DNA from: Candidatus Thermoflexus japonica
GTDB lineage: Bacteria; Chloroflexota; Anaerolineae; Thermoflexales; Thermoflexaceae
Direction of reading: 5' to 3'
DNA: 64,000 bases
NCBI GenBank assembly: GCA_002898735.1
Contig: BEHY01000003.1
Coordinates: forward strand, 1 to 64,000
Position numbers and translations under genes: made by a program. Shown piece after piece: positions 1-8,007 of the stretch (position 1 is the stretch's first letter; each line of letters begins with the position of its first letter). The notes under the pieces were generated by a model. It did no database searches. It was not told the origin of the DNA and saw only the letters and a list, made by a program, of their open reading frames with translations.

Positions 1-1144
1 ACCGGAATTCGGAGCTCCCGAAGCAAACGTTGCGGCACCGTGACCGTCCCGGTCCCCCGCCAGATCCGCTGCAGCTCCTGCCGGAAAAAAGCGGTTTGCG
101 TCAGCACGGCGAAAAACTCCGGCAACATCATATCCGGTCGAAACCGCATGATGTAAATATAGTCGTCCGCGAGACCCTCTTCATCTTCCTCCAGCACCAC
201 CGCCGCCCGCCCGATACAGCCCACGCCCACGCGCACGAACAGCACATCTCCCCTTCGGACCCGCGCACCGGGGTGATCCATCGGGCCGCCGGGGGTGATA
301 TAGCGACCATCCCGGCGCGGATCGATCCCGAACGGGGTCACGGTTTTGGCAGAGAGGAAGGGGATCCCCGATTCAGCGAACCTCCGTTGCGCGCCGTATT
401 TCGCATGCCCTCCCCGGATCTCCCGCAGCAGCTCCTTGAGAGGACGCATGGGGAATACAGTGCGCCATGCGGGGGAAGCCAGATGGTGCAGCGGCGCCAT
501 ATCTTCGATGAGGGCTTCGACAGGTTTCCGGAACCCTCCGCCTTCCTGGAGCTGCCGGGAAACCCGGCTCAGGTCCTCCTCTCCCTCCACGTGAGCAAGG
601 AGCACCGCCGTGGAAGGATCAACGGGCTCCCTGCGGGCGATCAAAACGCAGCTTTTGGCGGGAAAGAACGGTCGGGAGAGGCTGATCACGGCCAGCGGGC
701 GAACATGGCGGAGCAGCCATTCCCGGACCCGCCGATAGGGCAGATTGGCAAAAAGGCCTTCGGGCAGCACAACGGCCAGCACTCCCCCCTCTCGCAGGGC
801 CCGCACGCAGAGCTCTAAAAACAATACTTCGATCGCCTCACTTCGCCGCCCTGCCCCAAGGGCGAAGCGCTGAAGTTTGGATGCTTCCTTCACCCGGCCA
901 TATTTTGTGGAGAAAGGCGGGTTGGTGGCGACCAGATCGAACCGGCCCTCCAGCACATCCACCAGATCCAGGGCATCCCCTATGTGAAGCGACAGGCCTG
1001 GGGTTCCCTCCAGACGGCGCCCCGCTGCGGCCCGCACATCAGGGTCCACCTCAACGCCGACGATCTCTGTAAATCCCAGAGAGCGCGCCGGTTCCAGAAA
1101 CGCTCCCTCGCCGCAGGCGGGGTCCAGCATGGACCCCCGACGGC
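1..1144 (-). pseudogene. N6-adenine DNA methyltransferase with fused specificity domain, 3' part (interrupted gene)
   Basis: This is the larger piece of a broken DNA methyltransferase gene that runs off the left edge. Reading leftward from 1144, the frame is open with no stop to base 3. It shows SAM motif I (LDPACGEGAFL, near 1125) and catalytic motif IV NPPF (near 915), which define N6-adenine methylases of the HsdM/type IIG kind. The last 150 or so residues before the edge (including GIPFLSAKTV and GTVTVPQRLLREL) resemble an HsdS-type target recognition domain, so modification and specificity probably lie in one chain. The N-terminal 49 codons lie at 3830-3976, separated by two mobile elements. 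No nuclease domain is visible in the part present. I infer the gene is inactive as it stands. Reinitiation at the internal ATG at 1130 would lose the N-terminal helix but keep motif I. Confidence 0.85.
1136..1144. repeat. Target-site duplication of ISAs1 element, left copy
   Basis: The 9-mer cccgacggc directly precedes the left inverted repeat and matches 2344-2352 exactly. Confidence 0.9.
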
Positions 1145-2343
1145 CAGGGCTTTCCAGTTTTTCATGACTTTCGGCGGATCAGCAGACTTAGACCCCGGTC
1201 AGGCCAGGCACTTAAGGCCCGGAATCCGTCCACCACGAACCGGTAACCCAGGGTTCTGAGCAGGTTAATGGCCAGGTTTCGGATCAGGCTGAGCCCCGGC
1301 CCGATCTTTCGTCCATGCAGCCGGTCTTCCCTCAAAGTCACATCCCGGACCCAGTAGAGCCGGTTCTCAATCTCCCAGTGACCCCGCAGCCCTTCCAGGG
1401 CATGCAGCGCACTCAGATGCCCCACGGACCCACCGGCAACCCATAAGAGCTCCTGCTCGGCCCAGGCTCCGGTCTCAGACCCCCTGGAGAGCCGGCGCCG
1501 ACGCCGCCGGATCACCCCGCAAAACTTCAGACCAGGCCAGCCGTATTCGGCCTCCAGATAGGCTCCAAGCTCCGCGCTCTCCTCCAGCCAGAGTTCCCGG
1601 ATCTCCAGCCGACCATGACCTTTGTGGACTTCCCGAACATCGGGGGCCGGTCCAATACCCCATTGCCCTCCAGCCAGAACCGGATCGCCGCCTCCATCTC
1701 GGGCTGGTTCGCCTTTATCGGTCCCAGGTAGCCCCCCCTTTTTCGACCACCTTCCGGACCACCGGTCCGGTCATCAGCCCCGCATCCAGGGTCAAAACCT
1801 TGCCTTCTAAGGGCATCCGCTCCAGGAGGGCCATCGCCGCCTCCGTCTTGTCCTGGCCCTCGGCGACCACCTGACCCAGGACCAACCCAACCCGGTGACC
1901 GAAGGCGGCAACAACCATCAGGGGCGCCTCACCATCCCGCTTGCTGCCCCGCAGAACCTTCTCATCCAGGCTGATTCGCTCCGCATTTACGGCCGTTAGC
2001 CAACCGTTAAACACCTCCAACAGCAAAGGCAAATCTAAACGGCAAAGCAGCGTCCTGAACGTTTCGAGGGCGGGTATCCGGTTGCGGTGAAACGGCAGGT
2101 GTCGGGTAAGCCAATCGGAGTGAGCCCGGGCCCATAGCCACATGCCCCGTAGCGAAGCTTGACCGTTCATGGCGGCGAGGATGAGGGTTGCCAGCAAAGA
2201 CTGGATGGGATATCGGCGGCCGTGCCTGTCCCTGGGGTCAGGGATAGCAGCCAGGACATCGAGCAAGCTCTGCGGCATGGCGCAACCTCCTCAAGGCCTT
2301 CCCACCCAAGAATAGCCTAAGCTCCGATAACTGGAAAGCCCTG
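1145..2343 (-). mobile_element. ISAs1-family insertion sequence, 1199 bp
   Basis: The ends are perfect 15-bp terminal inverted repeats: cagggctttccagtt at 1145-1159 and its reverse complement at 2329-2343. They are flanked by identical 9-bp copies of cccgacggc (1136-1144 and 2344-2352). Length, short repeats and the 8-10 bp duplication fit the ISAs1 family, as does the encoded transposase. The intact duplication argues for a fairly recent insertion, although the transposase frame is damaged. The element sits in the methylase gene, directly against the left edge of the tnpB element. Confidence 0.92.
1162..2278 (-). pseudogene. ISAs1-family transposase, frameshifted
   Basis: The protein would be about 372 residues, the usual ISAs1 size, but is split over three frames. 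Frame one (from ATG 2278) has the family N-terminus IPDPRDRHGRRYPIQSLL and the motifs ISLDEKVLRGSK and LTLDAG. It fails at a run of five A and seven G near 1735. Frame two carries YLGPIKANQPEMEAAIRFW. By about 1650 a third frame takes over with REVHKGHGRLEIRELW, HWEIENRLYWVRDVTLRED and IRNLAINLLRTLGY, ending at 1162. The three acidic residues of the DDE site (D in LDEK, D in LDAG, E in LRED) are all present but in different frames. Both shifts correspond to one extra base, and the sites are homopolymer-rich. This could be decay, programmed slippage at the first site, or assembly error. Confidence 0.85.
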
Positions 2344-2352
2344 CCCGACGGC
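2344..2352. repeat. Target-site duplication of ISAs1 element, right copy
   Basis: The 9-mer cccgacggc directly follows the right inverted repeat. The next base (2353) is the last methylase base before the tnpB element. Confidence 0.9.
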
Positions 2353-2455
2353 GAAGCAGGGTTGCCAGCAGCTGCCGTTTTTGTATCATACATTCTCAGC
2401 CATGAGGCTCTCCGACTGGGCCCGTTCGCAAGGAGCGGGCCCTGGAGGCGATGGG

Positions 2456-3706
2456 ATGCGGGCAGTCCAGGCCTTTCGCTTCGAGCTTGACCCCAACGCC
2501 GCGCAGCGCATTGCCCTGGCGAAGCATGTCGGGGCCGCCCGCTTCGCCTACAACTGGGGGCTGGCCCGCTGCCTGGAGGCGCTGGAGAATGGGGAGCGCC
2601 TCCCCTCCGCTATGGAGCTCCACAAGGCGTGGAACCGGTGGAAGCGGGAGAACGCCCCCTGGTGGGTGGAGGTCTCCAAGTGCGCCCCCCAGGAGGCCTT
2701 CCGGGACCTGGAGCGGGCCTGGCGAAACCACTGGGAAGGCCGGGCGGGAAGGCCGCGCTTCAAGAAGAAGAAGTGGGATGCGGACAACGCCTTCCGCCTG
2801 ACCGGATCCATCCGGGTGACGCCCCGGCACGTGCAGCTGCCCCGCATCGGGAAGGTGCGCGTCAAGGAGCGGACGGACAGGCTCACGGATCTCCTGCAGG
2901 CAAAGAGGGCTCGGATCCTCTCCGCCACCATTTCCCGGGAGGCGGACCGGTGGTTCGTGAGCCTGACGTGCGAGGTGGAGATCCCCGATCCCGATCCCCT
3001 GCCTCCCGATGCCCCGGTGGTCGGCGTGGATATGGATCTGGAGGACTTCGCCGTCCTGGCGGACGGGAACGGGGTTGAGCGCATCGGCTTCGGCGAGGTT
3101 CGGGAGCGGATTCGGAGACTGCAGAGGAAGCTTCGTCGGGAGCAGCGCCGCCTTTCTCGAAGACAGCGCGCCCTCCATCCAGACCCCAGGGATCCGCATC
3201 GCCGGCTTCCCTCACGGAGATGGCTCAAACAGCTCCGGAAAGTCCAGCGCCTTCACCGCCGCATCCGTAATGTTCTAAACGACTTCCTGCACCAAACCTC
3301 CACCCGGCTCGCGAAAGCCAAGCGGGTCTATGTCGTGGAGGACCTGAACCTTCGGGGGATGATGCGGCGGAGGCGGCGCGGGCCGCGTCTTTCCCGATCC
3401 CTGGCCGAGCAGGCCTGGGGGACGTTTTTGCGGATGTTGAAATACAAATCCGAGTGGTATGGGTCGAAGGTGATGGTGGCGGATCGATTCTTCCCGTCCT
3501 CCAGAACCTGCTCGGCGTGTGGGGCAGTGAACCGGAGCCTGAGACTGTCGGATCGGATGTTCCGGTGCCCCCAGTGCGGCCTGGAGATGGATCGGGATGA
3601 GAACGCGGCCCTGAACCTGAGGAAGTATGGATTGGCTGTTGGAGCTGTTGGAGTGCGGTGCCTAGGCACCGCACTCCAACCCTACCGGGAGTTCCCCGGG
3701 AAGTGA
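2456..3706 (+). CDS. tnpB: TnpB RNA-guided endonuclease (OrfB)
   Basis: TnpB proteins are RuvC-like nucleases guided by an RNA (omega RNA) copied from the element's right end. This one is 416 residues from ATG 2456. An earlier ATG at 2381 would add 25 residues unlike the family. The order is an N-terminal OrfB helix-turn-helix part (about 1-60), a beta barrel with GRPRFKKKK (about 98-106), then RuvC motifs: GVD with D192, VVEDLNL with E295, and DRDENAALNL with D379/D381. A zinc finger CSAC...CPQC lies at about 352-374. All catalytic and zinc residues are present, so the enzyme may be active. After the zinc finger the C-terminus includes the translated palindrome and stops early. One base out of frame, the DNA continues as VTPVEIGAAAERAQARS, which looks like a usual TnpB tail, so a late frameshift is likely. 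Confidence 0.92.
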   Translation: MRAVQAFRFELDPNAAQRIALAKHVGAARFAYNWGLARCLEALENGERLPSAMELHKAWNRWKRENAPWWVEVSKCAPQEAFRDLERAWRNHWEGRAGRPRFKKKKWDADNAFRLTGSIRVTPRHVQLPRIGKVRVKERTDRLTDLLQAKRARILSATISREADRWFVSLTCEVEIPDPDPLPPDAPVVGVDMDLEDFAVLADGNGVERIGFGEVRERIRRLQRKLRREQRRLSRRQRALHPDPRDPHRRLPSRRWLKQLRKVQRLHRRIRNVLNDFLHQTSTRLAKAKRVYVVEDLNLRGMMRRRRRGPRLSRSLAEQAWGTFLRMLKYKSEWYGSKVMVADRFFPSSRTCSACGAVNRSLRLSDRMFRCPQCGLEMDRDENAALNLRKYGLAVGAVGVRCLGTALQPYREFPGK

Positions 3707-3829
3707 CGCCCGTGGAGATCGGCGCTGCGGCGGAACGGGCGCAGGCCCGGTCTACGAGCATCCGGTCGGTGAAGTGGGAAGTGACCGGTCATCTGTGGAT
3801 CCTGTATGGGTGAAATAGATGACAATGCG
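3600..3829 (+). ncRNA. Candidate omega RNA region of the tnpB element
   Basis: In known TnpB systems the guide RNA scaffold spans the 3' end of tnpB to the element's right end, and the guide is read from the flank. Here that interval holds a 34-bp perfect palindrome (3647-3680) able to form a 17-bp stem. If the right end is 3829, the guide would begin at 3830 inside the methylase 5' fragment. This is a position-based inference; no transcript evidence is available. Confidence 0.35.
3647..3680. repeat. 34-bp perfect palindrome inside the 3' end of tnpB
   Basis: The left arm 3647-3663 is the exact reverse complement of 3664-3680, centred on cct|agg. It is translated within tnpB (GAVGVRCLGTALQ) and lacks a T tract, so it is not an ordinary terminator. 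It may be the omega RNA stem or a subterminal transposition hairpin. Confidence 0.95.
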
Positions 3830-3976
3830 TCGCAGAACGGCAACGGCCGTTTCCACCATCCAGGCGGCGAGTCTGGAAGGCGTGAAAAACTGCCCGAACA
3901 CCTTCCTGCGCCGGCGGAAATGGCGATCCCGCTGGCATTCGATGGTCTCCTCAATGCGCAGAGGCAAAGGAAGCAT
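3830..3976 (-). pseudogene. N6-adenine DNA methyltransferase, 5' fragment
   Basis: This is the detached N-terminus of the methylase whose remainder is at 1-1144. The translation from ATG at 3976 begins MLPLPLRIEETIECQ and contains KVFGQFFTPSRLAAWMVE, the GQFFTP motif that typically opens N6-adenine methylases and helps bind SAM. A GGAGG ribosome-binding site lies 7 nt upstream of the ATG. The frame reaches VETAVAVLR at 3830 and then enters the tnpB element. Joining base 3830 to base 2353, and removing the ISAs1 element with one copy of its duplication, gives AVAVLRRRRGSMLDPACGEG in one frame. That join is the evidence that both pieces are one gene. Confidence 0.8.
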
Positions 3977-4436
3977 CCGTGCTCCTCCAGACACGGGATA
4001 TCACGTTCGTTAAGAGCGGCACAGCGGCCCCCTCCTTGCGGGCCTCCCGGGGGACGACCCAACCCCAAAGGATATTTTCTCACCCCATGACCCCCAAAAC
4101 CACAGGAGGGAATATCATCCCTCCCCATCCCAGCAGCGTAAGCCCTGCAGAGATCGCGTTGAGACCATCCCATACAGGGATATCCGCCTGTTCGTCGCTG
4201 CGCTTCCCGAAGTGCTCGAAAGCGAGTTCGCGGGTATTATAGCGTTTGATCCCATCGCGGTCCTCATCCCAGCCGGAAAGCCCCATCGTTCCCAGGGGCT
4301 GCGAGCATCCCAAAAACGGTGAAACTCTCCTCAGGAGCCACAGGGCTGGGCTCTTCCCGGATCTGGAGCCATCCGGCCTGCCCGGACTGGAGTCCGACAG
4401 CGCAAGTCTCTATTCCTGGAAGCATCCGGAGGACCT
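3977..4436. other. Intergenic region, 460 bp
   Basis: This separates the methylase 5' fragment (leftward) from the FAD oxidoreductase (rightward). On the minus strand there is a perfect TATAAT (4236-4241), a possible -10 with a poor -35. A leftward ORF of 68 codons (ATG 4286, stop 4080) ends in a hydrophobic stretch, but no ribosome-binding site or recognisable family supports it, so I do not call it a gene. Confidence 0.5.
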
Positions 4437-5621
4437 ATGGGGCCTGAGGAGGTGGATTCGGGAGCGTTTCCCCGCACGGCGGACCTGGTGATCATCGGCG
4501 GCGGGATCGCAGGGGTCGCGGCCGCCTTTTATGCGACCCGTGAGGGATTCCGGACGGTGGTGGTGGAGCGCAAGCCGTGGCTGGGGGCGTTGACGACCGC
4601 CGTGGCCGTGGCCTGTTTCCGCGCCCAGTGGGACGATCCGGACTTCGCGTATCTGATGGTCCCGAGCATCGCCACGTATGAGCGCTTCGCCGATGAGATC
4701 GGTGTGCCGGGCTACGACATCGGCCTGCGCCAGCAGGGATGGCTGTTCGCCACGACGGATCCTCGAGGCCTCGAGCGTTTTCAGCAGTGGGTCGAAGGAC
4801 AACGGCGCCTGGGGATCACCGACACCGAACTCTGGACCGGCGAAGAGGCCCGACGGCGCTTCCCCTGGCTTTCCTCCGATGTGACCGCGGCCACGTTTCG
4901 GGCCCGGGATGGCTGGCTTTCGCCTCACGAGGTGGTTTACGGCTACGCGCGGGCCAGCGGAGCCACATTCCTCCTGGAGACCGAGGCCCCGGGAATTCGC
5001 GTGACCGGCGGACGGGTCGCCGGCGTGGAGACCTTGCGGGGCTTCCTCGCCGCGCCCCGGGTGGTGATCGCCGCGGGGCCCTTCTCCAGGCGCTTGGTGA
5101 CCACCGCCGGGGTGGACCTCCCGCTGTTCCTGCTCCGGCGCCAGCGGGCCTTCGTCGCCGATCCGGCCATCCCACCGGATGCGCCGATGGTGGCGGATGA
5201 CGATACCGGCGTCTACTGGCGCCCCGAGGCAGGGGGCGCTTTCCTGGGATGGGGATTGCCGGAACCGCCGGGCGAGCCCCAGGACCCGGTCCCTGCGGAT
5301 CCCCTGTTCCCGGCGCGAGCTCTGGAGGGGGCCGCCCGGCTGACGCCTTTCTTCCGGGAGGTTGCGGCCCGGCTGACCCGGGATCGGGTGTCCGTCGCCG
5401 CCGGTCAATACACGTGCACACCCGATGGGAAACCGCTCATCGGGGGCTGTCCGCCGGTGGATGGCCTGTATGTGCTGACCGGAGATAACGGCTACGGGAT
5501 TGAGAGCGCGCCCCAGGCCGCGCGGCACCTGGTGGAGGTGCTGACCGGTCGCCTCCCTGAACCGGAGAACCGTTTTCGCGTGCATCGGCCCTTCCGCCCG
5601 ACAGGGAAGAAAGTCCTGTGA
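4437..5621 (+). CDS. FAD-dependent amine/amino-acid oxidoreductase (DAO family)
   Basis: This 394-residue flavoprotein belongs to the DAO family (sarcosine oxidase, glycine oxidase and sarcosine dehydrogenase relatives), which oxidise secondary or primary amines. The FAD dinucleotide fold is at residues 17-40 (DLVIIGGGIAGVAAAFYA). The FAD-binding C-terminal segment is DGKPLIGGCPPVDGLYV...GYGIESAPQAARHL near 330-385. No signal peptide or membrane segment is seen, so it is probably cytosolic. The start at 4437 has GGAGG 6 nt upstream. It is followed 39 bp later by a threonine dehydratase-like gene on the same strand, which suggests a small amino-acid catabolism operon. The substrate cannot be read from sequence. 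Confidence 0.82.
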   Translation: MGPEEVDSGAFPRTADLVIIGGGIAGVAAAFYATREGFRTVVVERKPWLGALTTAVAVACFRAQWDDPDFAYLMVPSIATYERFADEIGVPGYDIGLRQQGWLFATTDPRGLERFQQWVEGQRRLGITDTELWTGEEARRRFPWLSSDVTAATFRARDGWLSPHEVVYGYARASGATFLLETEAPGIRVTGGRVAGVETLRGFLAAPRVVIAAGPFSRRLVTTAGVDLPLFLLRRQRAFVADPAIPPDAPMVADDDTGVYWRPEAGGAFLGWGLPEPPGEPQDPVPADPLFPARALEGAARLTPFFREVAARLTRDRVSVAAGQYTCTPDGKPLIGGCPPVDGLYVLTGDNGYGIESAPQAARHLVEVLTGRLPEPENRFRVHRPFRPTGKKVL

Positions 5622-5660
5622 GGCACAGCCTGTTCCTCACCCCTCCTCCCGGAGGCTGCG

Positions 5661-6620
5661 ATGGCAGAGCGGTCCGTGCCGACCTTTGTCGATGTGTTGC
5701 GCGCCCGGCAGGTGGTGGGACGTTTCCTGCCGCGCACCCCGCTCTATCGTTATCCGACCCTGGAGGCGCTGCTAAGGGCGCGGGTCTACGTGAAGCACGA
5801 GAACTTCCAGCCCATCGGCGCCTTCAAAGTTCGGGGCGGCGTGTATCTGATGTCCCGCCTCTCCCCCGAGGAGCGCGCGCGGGGAGTGATCACGGCCTCC
5901 ACCGGCAACCACGGCCAGTCCATCGCCTACGCCGCTGCCCTCTTCAACGTCCGCGCCGTGGTGGTGGTCCCCCAGAACGCCAACCCGGTCAAGGTGGAAG
6001 CGATCCGCGCCTACGGCGCGGAGATCCGTGTGCATGGCCGGGATTTCGATGACGCCCGTTCCTACTGCGAACAGGCGGCCGCTGAGGAAGGCCTCCGCTA
6101 CATCTCCTCCGGCGATGAGCCGGACCTGATCGCCGGGGTCGCCACCGAGACCCTGGAGATCCTGGAGGAGCAGCCGGAGGTGGAAATGATCTTCGTGCCG
6201 GTGGGCGGCGGGAGCGGCGCAGCAGGGGCCTGCCTGGTGGCGAAGACGCTGAATCCTCAGATCCGGGTGATTGGGGTGCAGTCCGCCCGCGCGCCCGCGG
6301 CCTACCTCACGTGGCGCCATCGACGCTGGATGGAGGCGCCGATGGAGACGCTGGCGGAGGGCCTGGCCACGCGGCGGCCGTTCATGCTGCCCCAGCGGAT
6401 CCTGTGGGAGAAGCTGGACGACTTCATCCTGGTGGATGATGAGGAGCTGGTGGAAGGCGTGCGGCTTTATCTGGAAAAGGCGAAGACGCTGGCGGAGCCC
6501 GCAGGAGCCGCCCCTCTGGCCGCCGCCCTCCGGTTGCGGGAGCAGATCCGCGGGAAGACCATCGCCCTGATCCTGAGCGGGGGGAACGTATCTCCCGAGC
6601 AGCTCCGCCGTTTTCTGTAG
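5661..6620 (+). CDS. Threonine/serine dehydratase-like PLP enzyme
   Basis: This 319-residue fold-type II PLP enzyme most resembles threonine ammonia-lyase and hydroxyaspartate/serine dehydratases, which deaminate hydroxy amino acids to keto acids. The PLP-binding lysine is K56 in GAFKVRGG. The substrate loop is TASTGNHGQS (about 77-86) and the phosphate-binding glycine loop is VGGGSGAAG (about 181-189). The SGGNV motif sits near the C-terminus. There is no C-terminal ACT regulatory domain, which suggests a catabolic rather than an isoleucine-biosynthetic, feedback-controlled enzyme. GGAGG precedes ATG 5661. It lies downstream of the FAD oxidoreductase and probably shares its transcript. Confidence 0.85.
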   Translation: MAERSVPTFVDVLRARQVVGRFLPRTPLYRYPTLEALLRARVYVKHENFQPIGAFKVRGGVYLMSRLSPEERARGVITASTGNHGQSIAYAAALFNVRAVVVVPQNANPVKVEAIRAYGAEIRVHGRDFDDARSYCEQAAAEEGLRYISSGDEPDLIAGVATETLEILEEQPEVEMIFVPVGGGSGAAGACLVAKTLNPQIRVIGVQSARAPAAYLTWRHRRWMEAPMETLAEGLATRRPFMLPQRILWEKLDDFILVDDEELVEGVRLYLEKAKTLAEPAGAAPLAAALRLREQIRGKTIALILSGGNVSPEQLRRFL

Positions 6621-6675
6621 AAGCGGCGCGTTTGGCCCATTTATGGAGGCTTTTGAGGCCAGGGGCTGGGGGTCC

Positions 6676-7458
6676 TCACCCGCCCGCGCTCGTATAGTGG
6701 CGGAGCGCGTAGCGCCAGAAGGAGCGGCTGACCGCAAGGAGGAGCGCGGCGATCAGGAGGCCGGTCAGGACCCCTTCCGGCCGCAGCCAGCCCAGGATCG
6801 CCTGGGCAGGCACCGTGGTGATGAAGGCGATCGGAACGATGAAGGTCAGCACGATCCGCACCCAGGTGGGAAAGGCGGTCACGGGGAAACGGCCGGCCTC
6901 GAAGAAGGTGTAGATCAGCTCCATAATATTCCCCACCTCCACAAACCAGAAGGCGAGGGTGATGAGGATCATCAGCAGCGAGTAAAAGATCACCAGGCCG
7001 GAGATCAGCATCACCCCGAACAGGAACAGGCGATCCGGCGAAGGCCACCCCAGCCGGCTCAGGGCCCAGGCCACCACCCCCAGGCCCAGCAGGATATCCG
7101 TGAGATGCCAGATCTGCATCTGCTGAAAGGAAACCAGGAACTGGCTGTCCAGGGGGCGCAGCAGGATGAAATCCAGGGTGCCCTGGCGGACCGCCTCCGG
7201 GATCTCCTCCAGGTTCGGGCGGAAGAGGGCCGCCATCACGCCCTCGAAGGCGATAAAAAGCCCGGCCACGATCAGGGCCTCTTCATAGCGCCAGCCGCCC
7301 AGCCGGGGGCGGTGCATGAAGAACACCTGGAGCGCCGCCAGCGTCCAGAGCGAGGAAGCCACCGCCACCAGGGCGTTGGCCAGGAAATCGGCCCGATACT
7401 CCATGGCGGCCATCAGATTGGCCTTGAAGAACCGAAGGAGCACCCGCGCGTAGGTCAT
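6676..7458 (-). CDS. ABC-2 type transporter permease
   Basis: The 260-residue protein has about six hydrophobic segments and matches the ABC-2 permease family of multidrug or lipid exporters (DUF990-like). It includes the conserved stretch PEAVRQGTLDFILLRPLDSQFL after the second helix. It would sit in the cytoplasmic membrane and needs an ATP-binding partner, which is not in the window. ATG 7458 overlaps the stop of the upstream FMN-binding gene (ATGA, 7455-7458), so the two are probably translationally coupled. It converges with the threonine dehydratase-like gene, and no terminator hairpin is evident in the 55 bp between them. Confidence 0.8.
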   Translation of the reverse strand: MTYARVLLRFFKANLMAAMEYRADFLANALVAVASSLWTLAALQVFFMHRPRLGGWRYEEALIVAGLFIAFEGVMAALFRPNLEEIPEAVRQGTLDFILLRPLDSQFLVSFQQMQIWHLTDILLGLGVVAWALSRLGWPSPDRLFLFGVMLISGLVIFYSLLMILITLAFWFVEVGNIMELIYTFFEAGRFPVTAFPTWVRIVLTFIVPIAFITTVPAQAILGWLRPEGVLTGLLIAALLLAVSRSFWRYALRHYTSAGG

Positions 7459-7925
7459 CCCAGGCGCCACTCCACCCGGTAGCCGAATCCTTTTGTATTA
7501 TCGATCCAGCGCACCCAGCGCGGGGTGACCCGGTAAAGCCGGGCATGGGCCAGGGCCTGGGGGAGCTCATGGAGGAAAGGGAACTTCTCCCGATATCGGG
7601 CCATCACCCGCTCCCGCTCCTCCGGATCCTCCACCGGCTCCGCCGCCCCGGTGAGCTGGAGGCCCTGGATGGTCTTCCAGTCCCACGGCTCCCCGTGGAT
7701 CGTCACCGCGACCTCCGGTCGGGCGGCGAGATGGCGGACGTGGCGGCTCTCCGGGGAGGAGAGGAAATACAGGCGCAGCTGCCCATCGTGAACGAAATAG
7801 AGGGAAGCGGCGTAAGGGCTGCCGTCCTCATCCGCCGTCACCAGGGTCATGGTCGAGCGCTGGCCCAGAAAGCGGAGGACGGCCTCCCAGGCCTCCCCTG
7901 TATGAGGTGGAAGAGCTTCCGCCAT
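7455..7925 (-). CDS. Pyridoxamine 5'-phosphate oxidase-family FMN-binding protein
   Basis: This 156-residue protein has the split-barrel fold used by PNPOx and F420/FMN-binding reductases. The N-terminal half shows STMTLVTADEDGSPYAASLYFVHDG, the beta-strand pair that binds the flavin phosphate. The middle has LYFLSSPESRHVRHLAARPEVAVTI. The exact reaction is not predictable; relatives range from PNP oxidases to heme-degrading and general stress proteins. Its stop overlaps the start of the ABC-2 permease. It starts 82 bp downstream of the tRNA-Leu gene on the same strand. Confidence 0.8.
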   Translation of the reverse strand: MAEALPPHTGEAWEAVLRFLGQRSTMTLVTADEDGSPYAASLYFVHDGQLRLYFLSSPESRHVRHLAARPEVAVTIHGEPWDWKTIQGLQLTGAAEPVEDPEERERVMARYREKFPFLHELPQALAHARLYRVTPRWVRWIDNTKGFGYRVEWRLG

Positions 7926-8007
7926 GGGGTCCAGCCTAGCATGGTTGAAGGTTCAGGCCTCGACGTCCACAAGAGACGGCCCCTCGAATGCAGACTCCGC
8001 CCACAGA

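Larger units (their letters stand above)
2354..3829 (+). mobile_element. tnpB-only IS200/IS605-like (IS1341-type) element, about 1.48 kb
   Basis: The limits are inferred from the methylase reading frame. Deleting 2354-3829 joins ...gacggcg to tcgcag... and restores the gene. A gcg at both junctions leaves a 3-nt ambiguity, so 2351-3826 is equally possible. There is no target duplication and no tnpA, as expected for an IS200/IS605-type element mobilised in trans. Near the left end a GC hairpin occurs (gggcccg at 2418, cgggccc at 2435). The right part holds a 34-bp palindrome. The exact family (IS605 or IS607 type) cannot be settled from these ends. Confidence 0.7.

Noticed and set aside
30-818. 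Long rightward open frame (262 codons) at the left edge
   Set aside because: It is the antisense of the methylase frame, has Arg/Pro/His-rich composition and no family resemblance; the opposite strand carries clear methylase motifs.
3647-3680. Palindrome as a transcription terminator
   Set aside because: No T tract follows and it lies inside the tnpB reading frame.
4080-4286. Leftward 68-codon ORF with a hydrophobic end
   Set aside because: No ribosome-binding site or family; it overlaps a likely promoter region. Kept only as a note.
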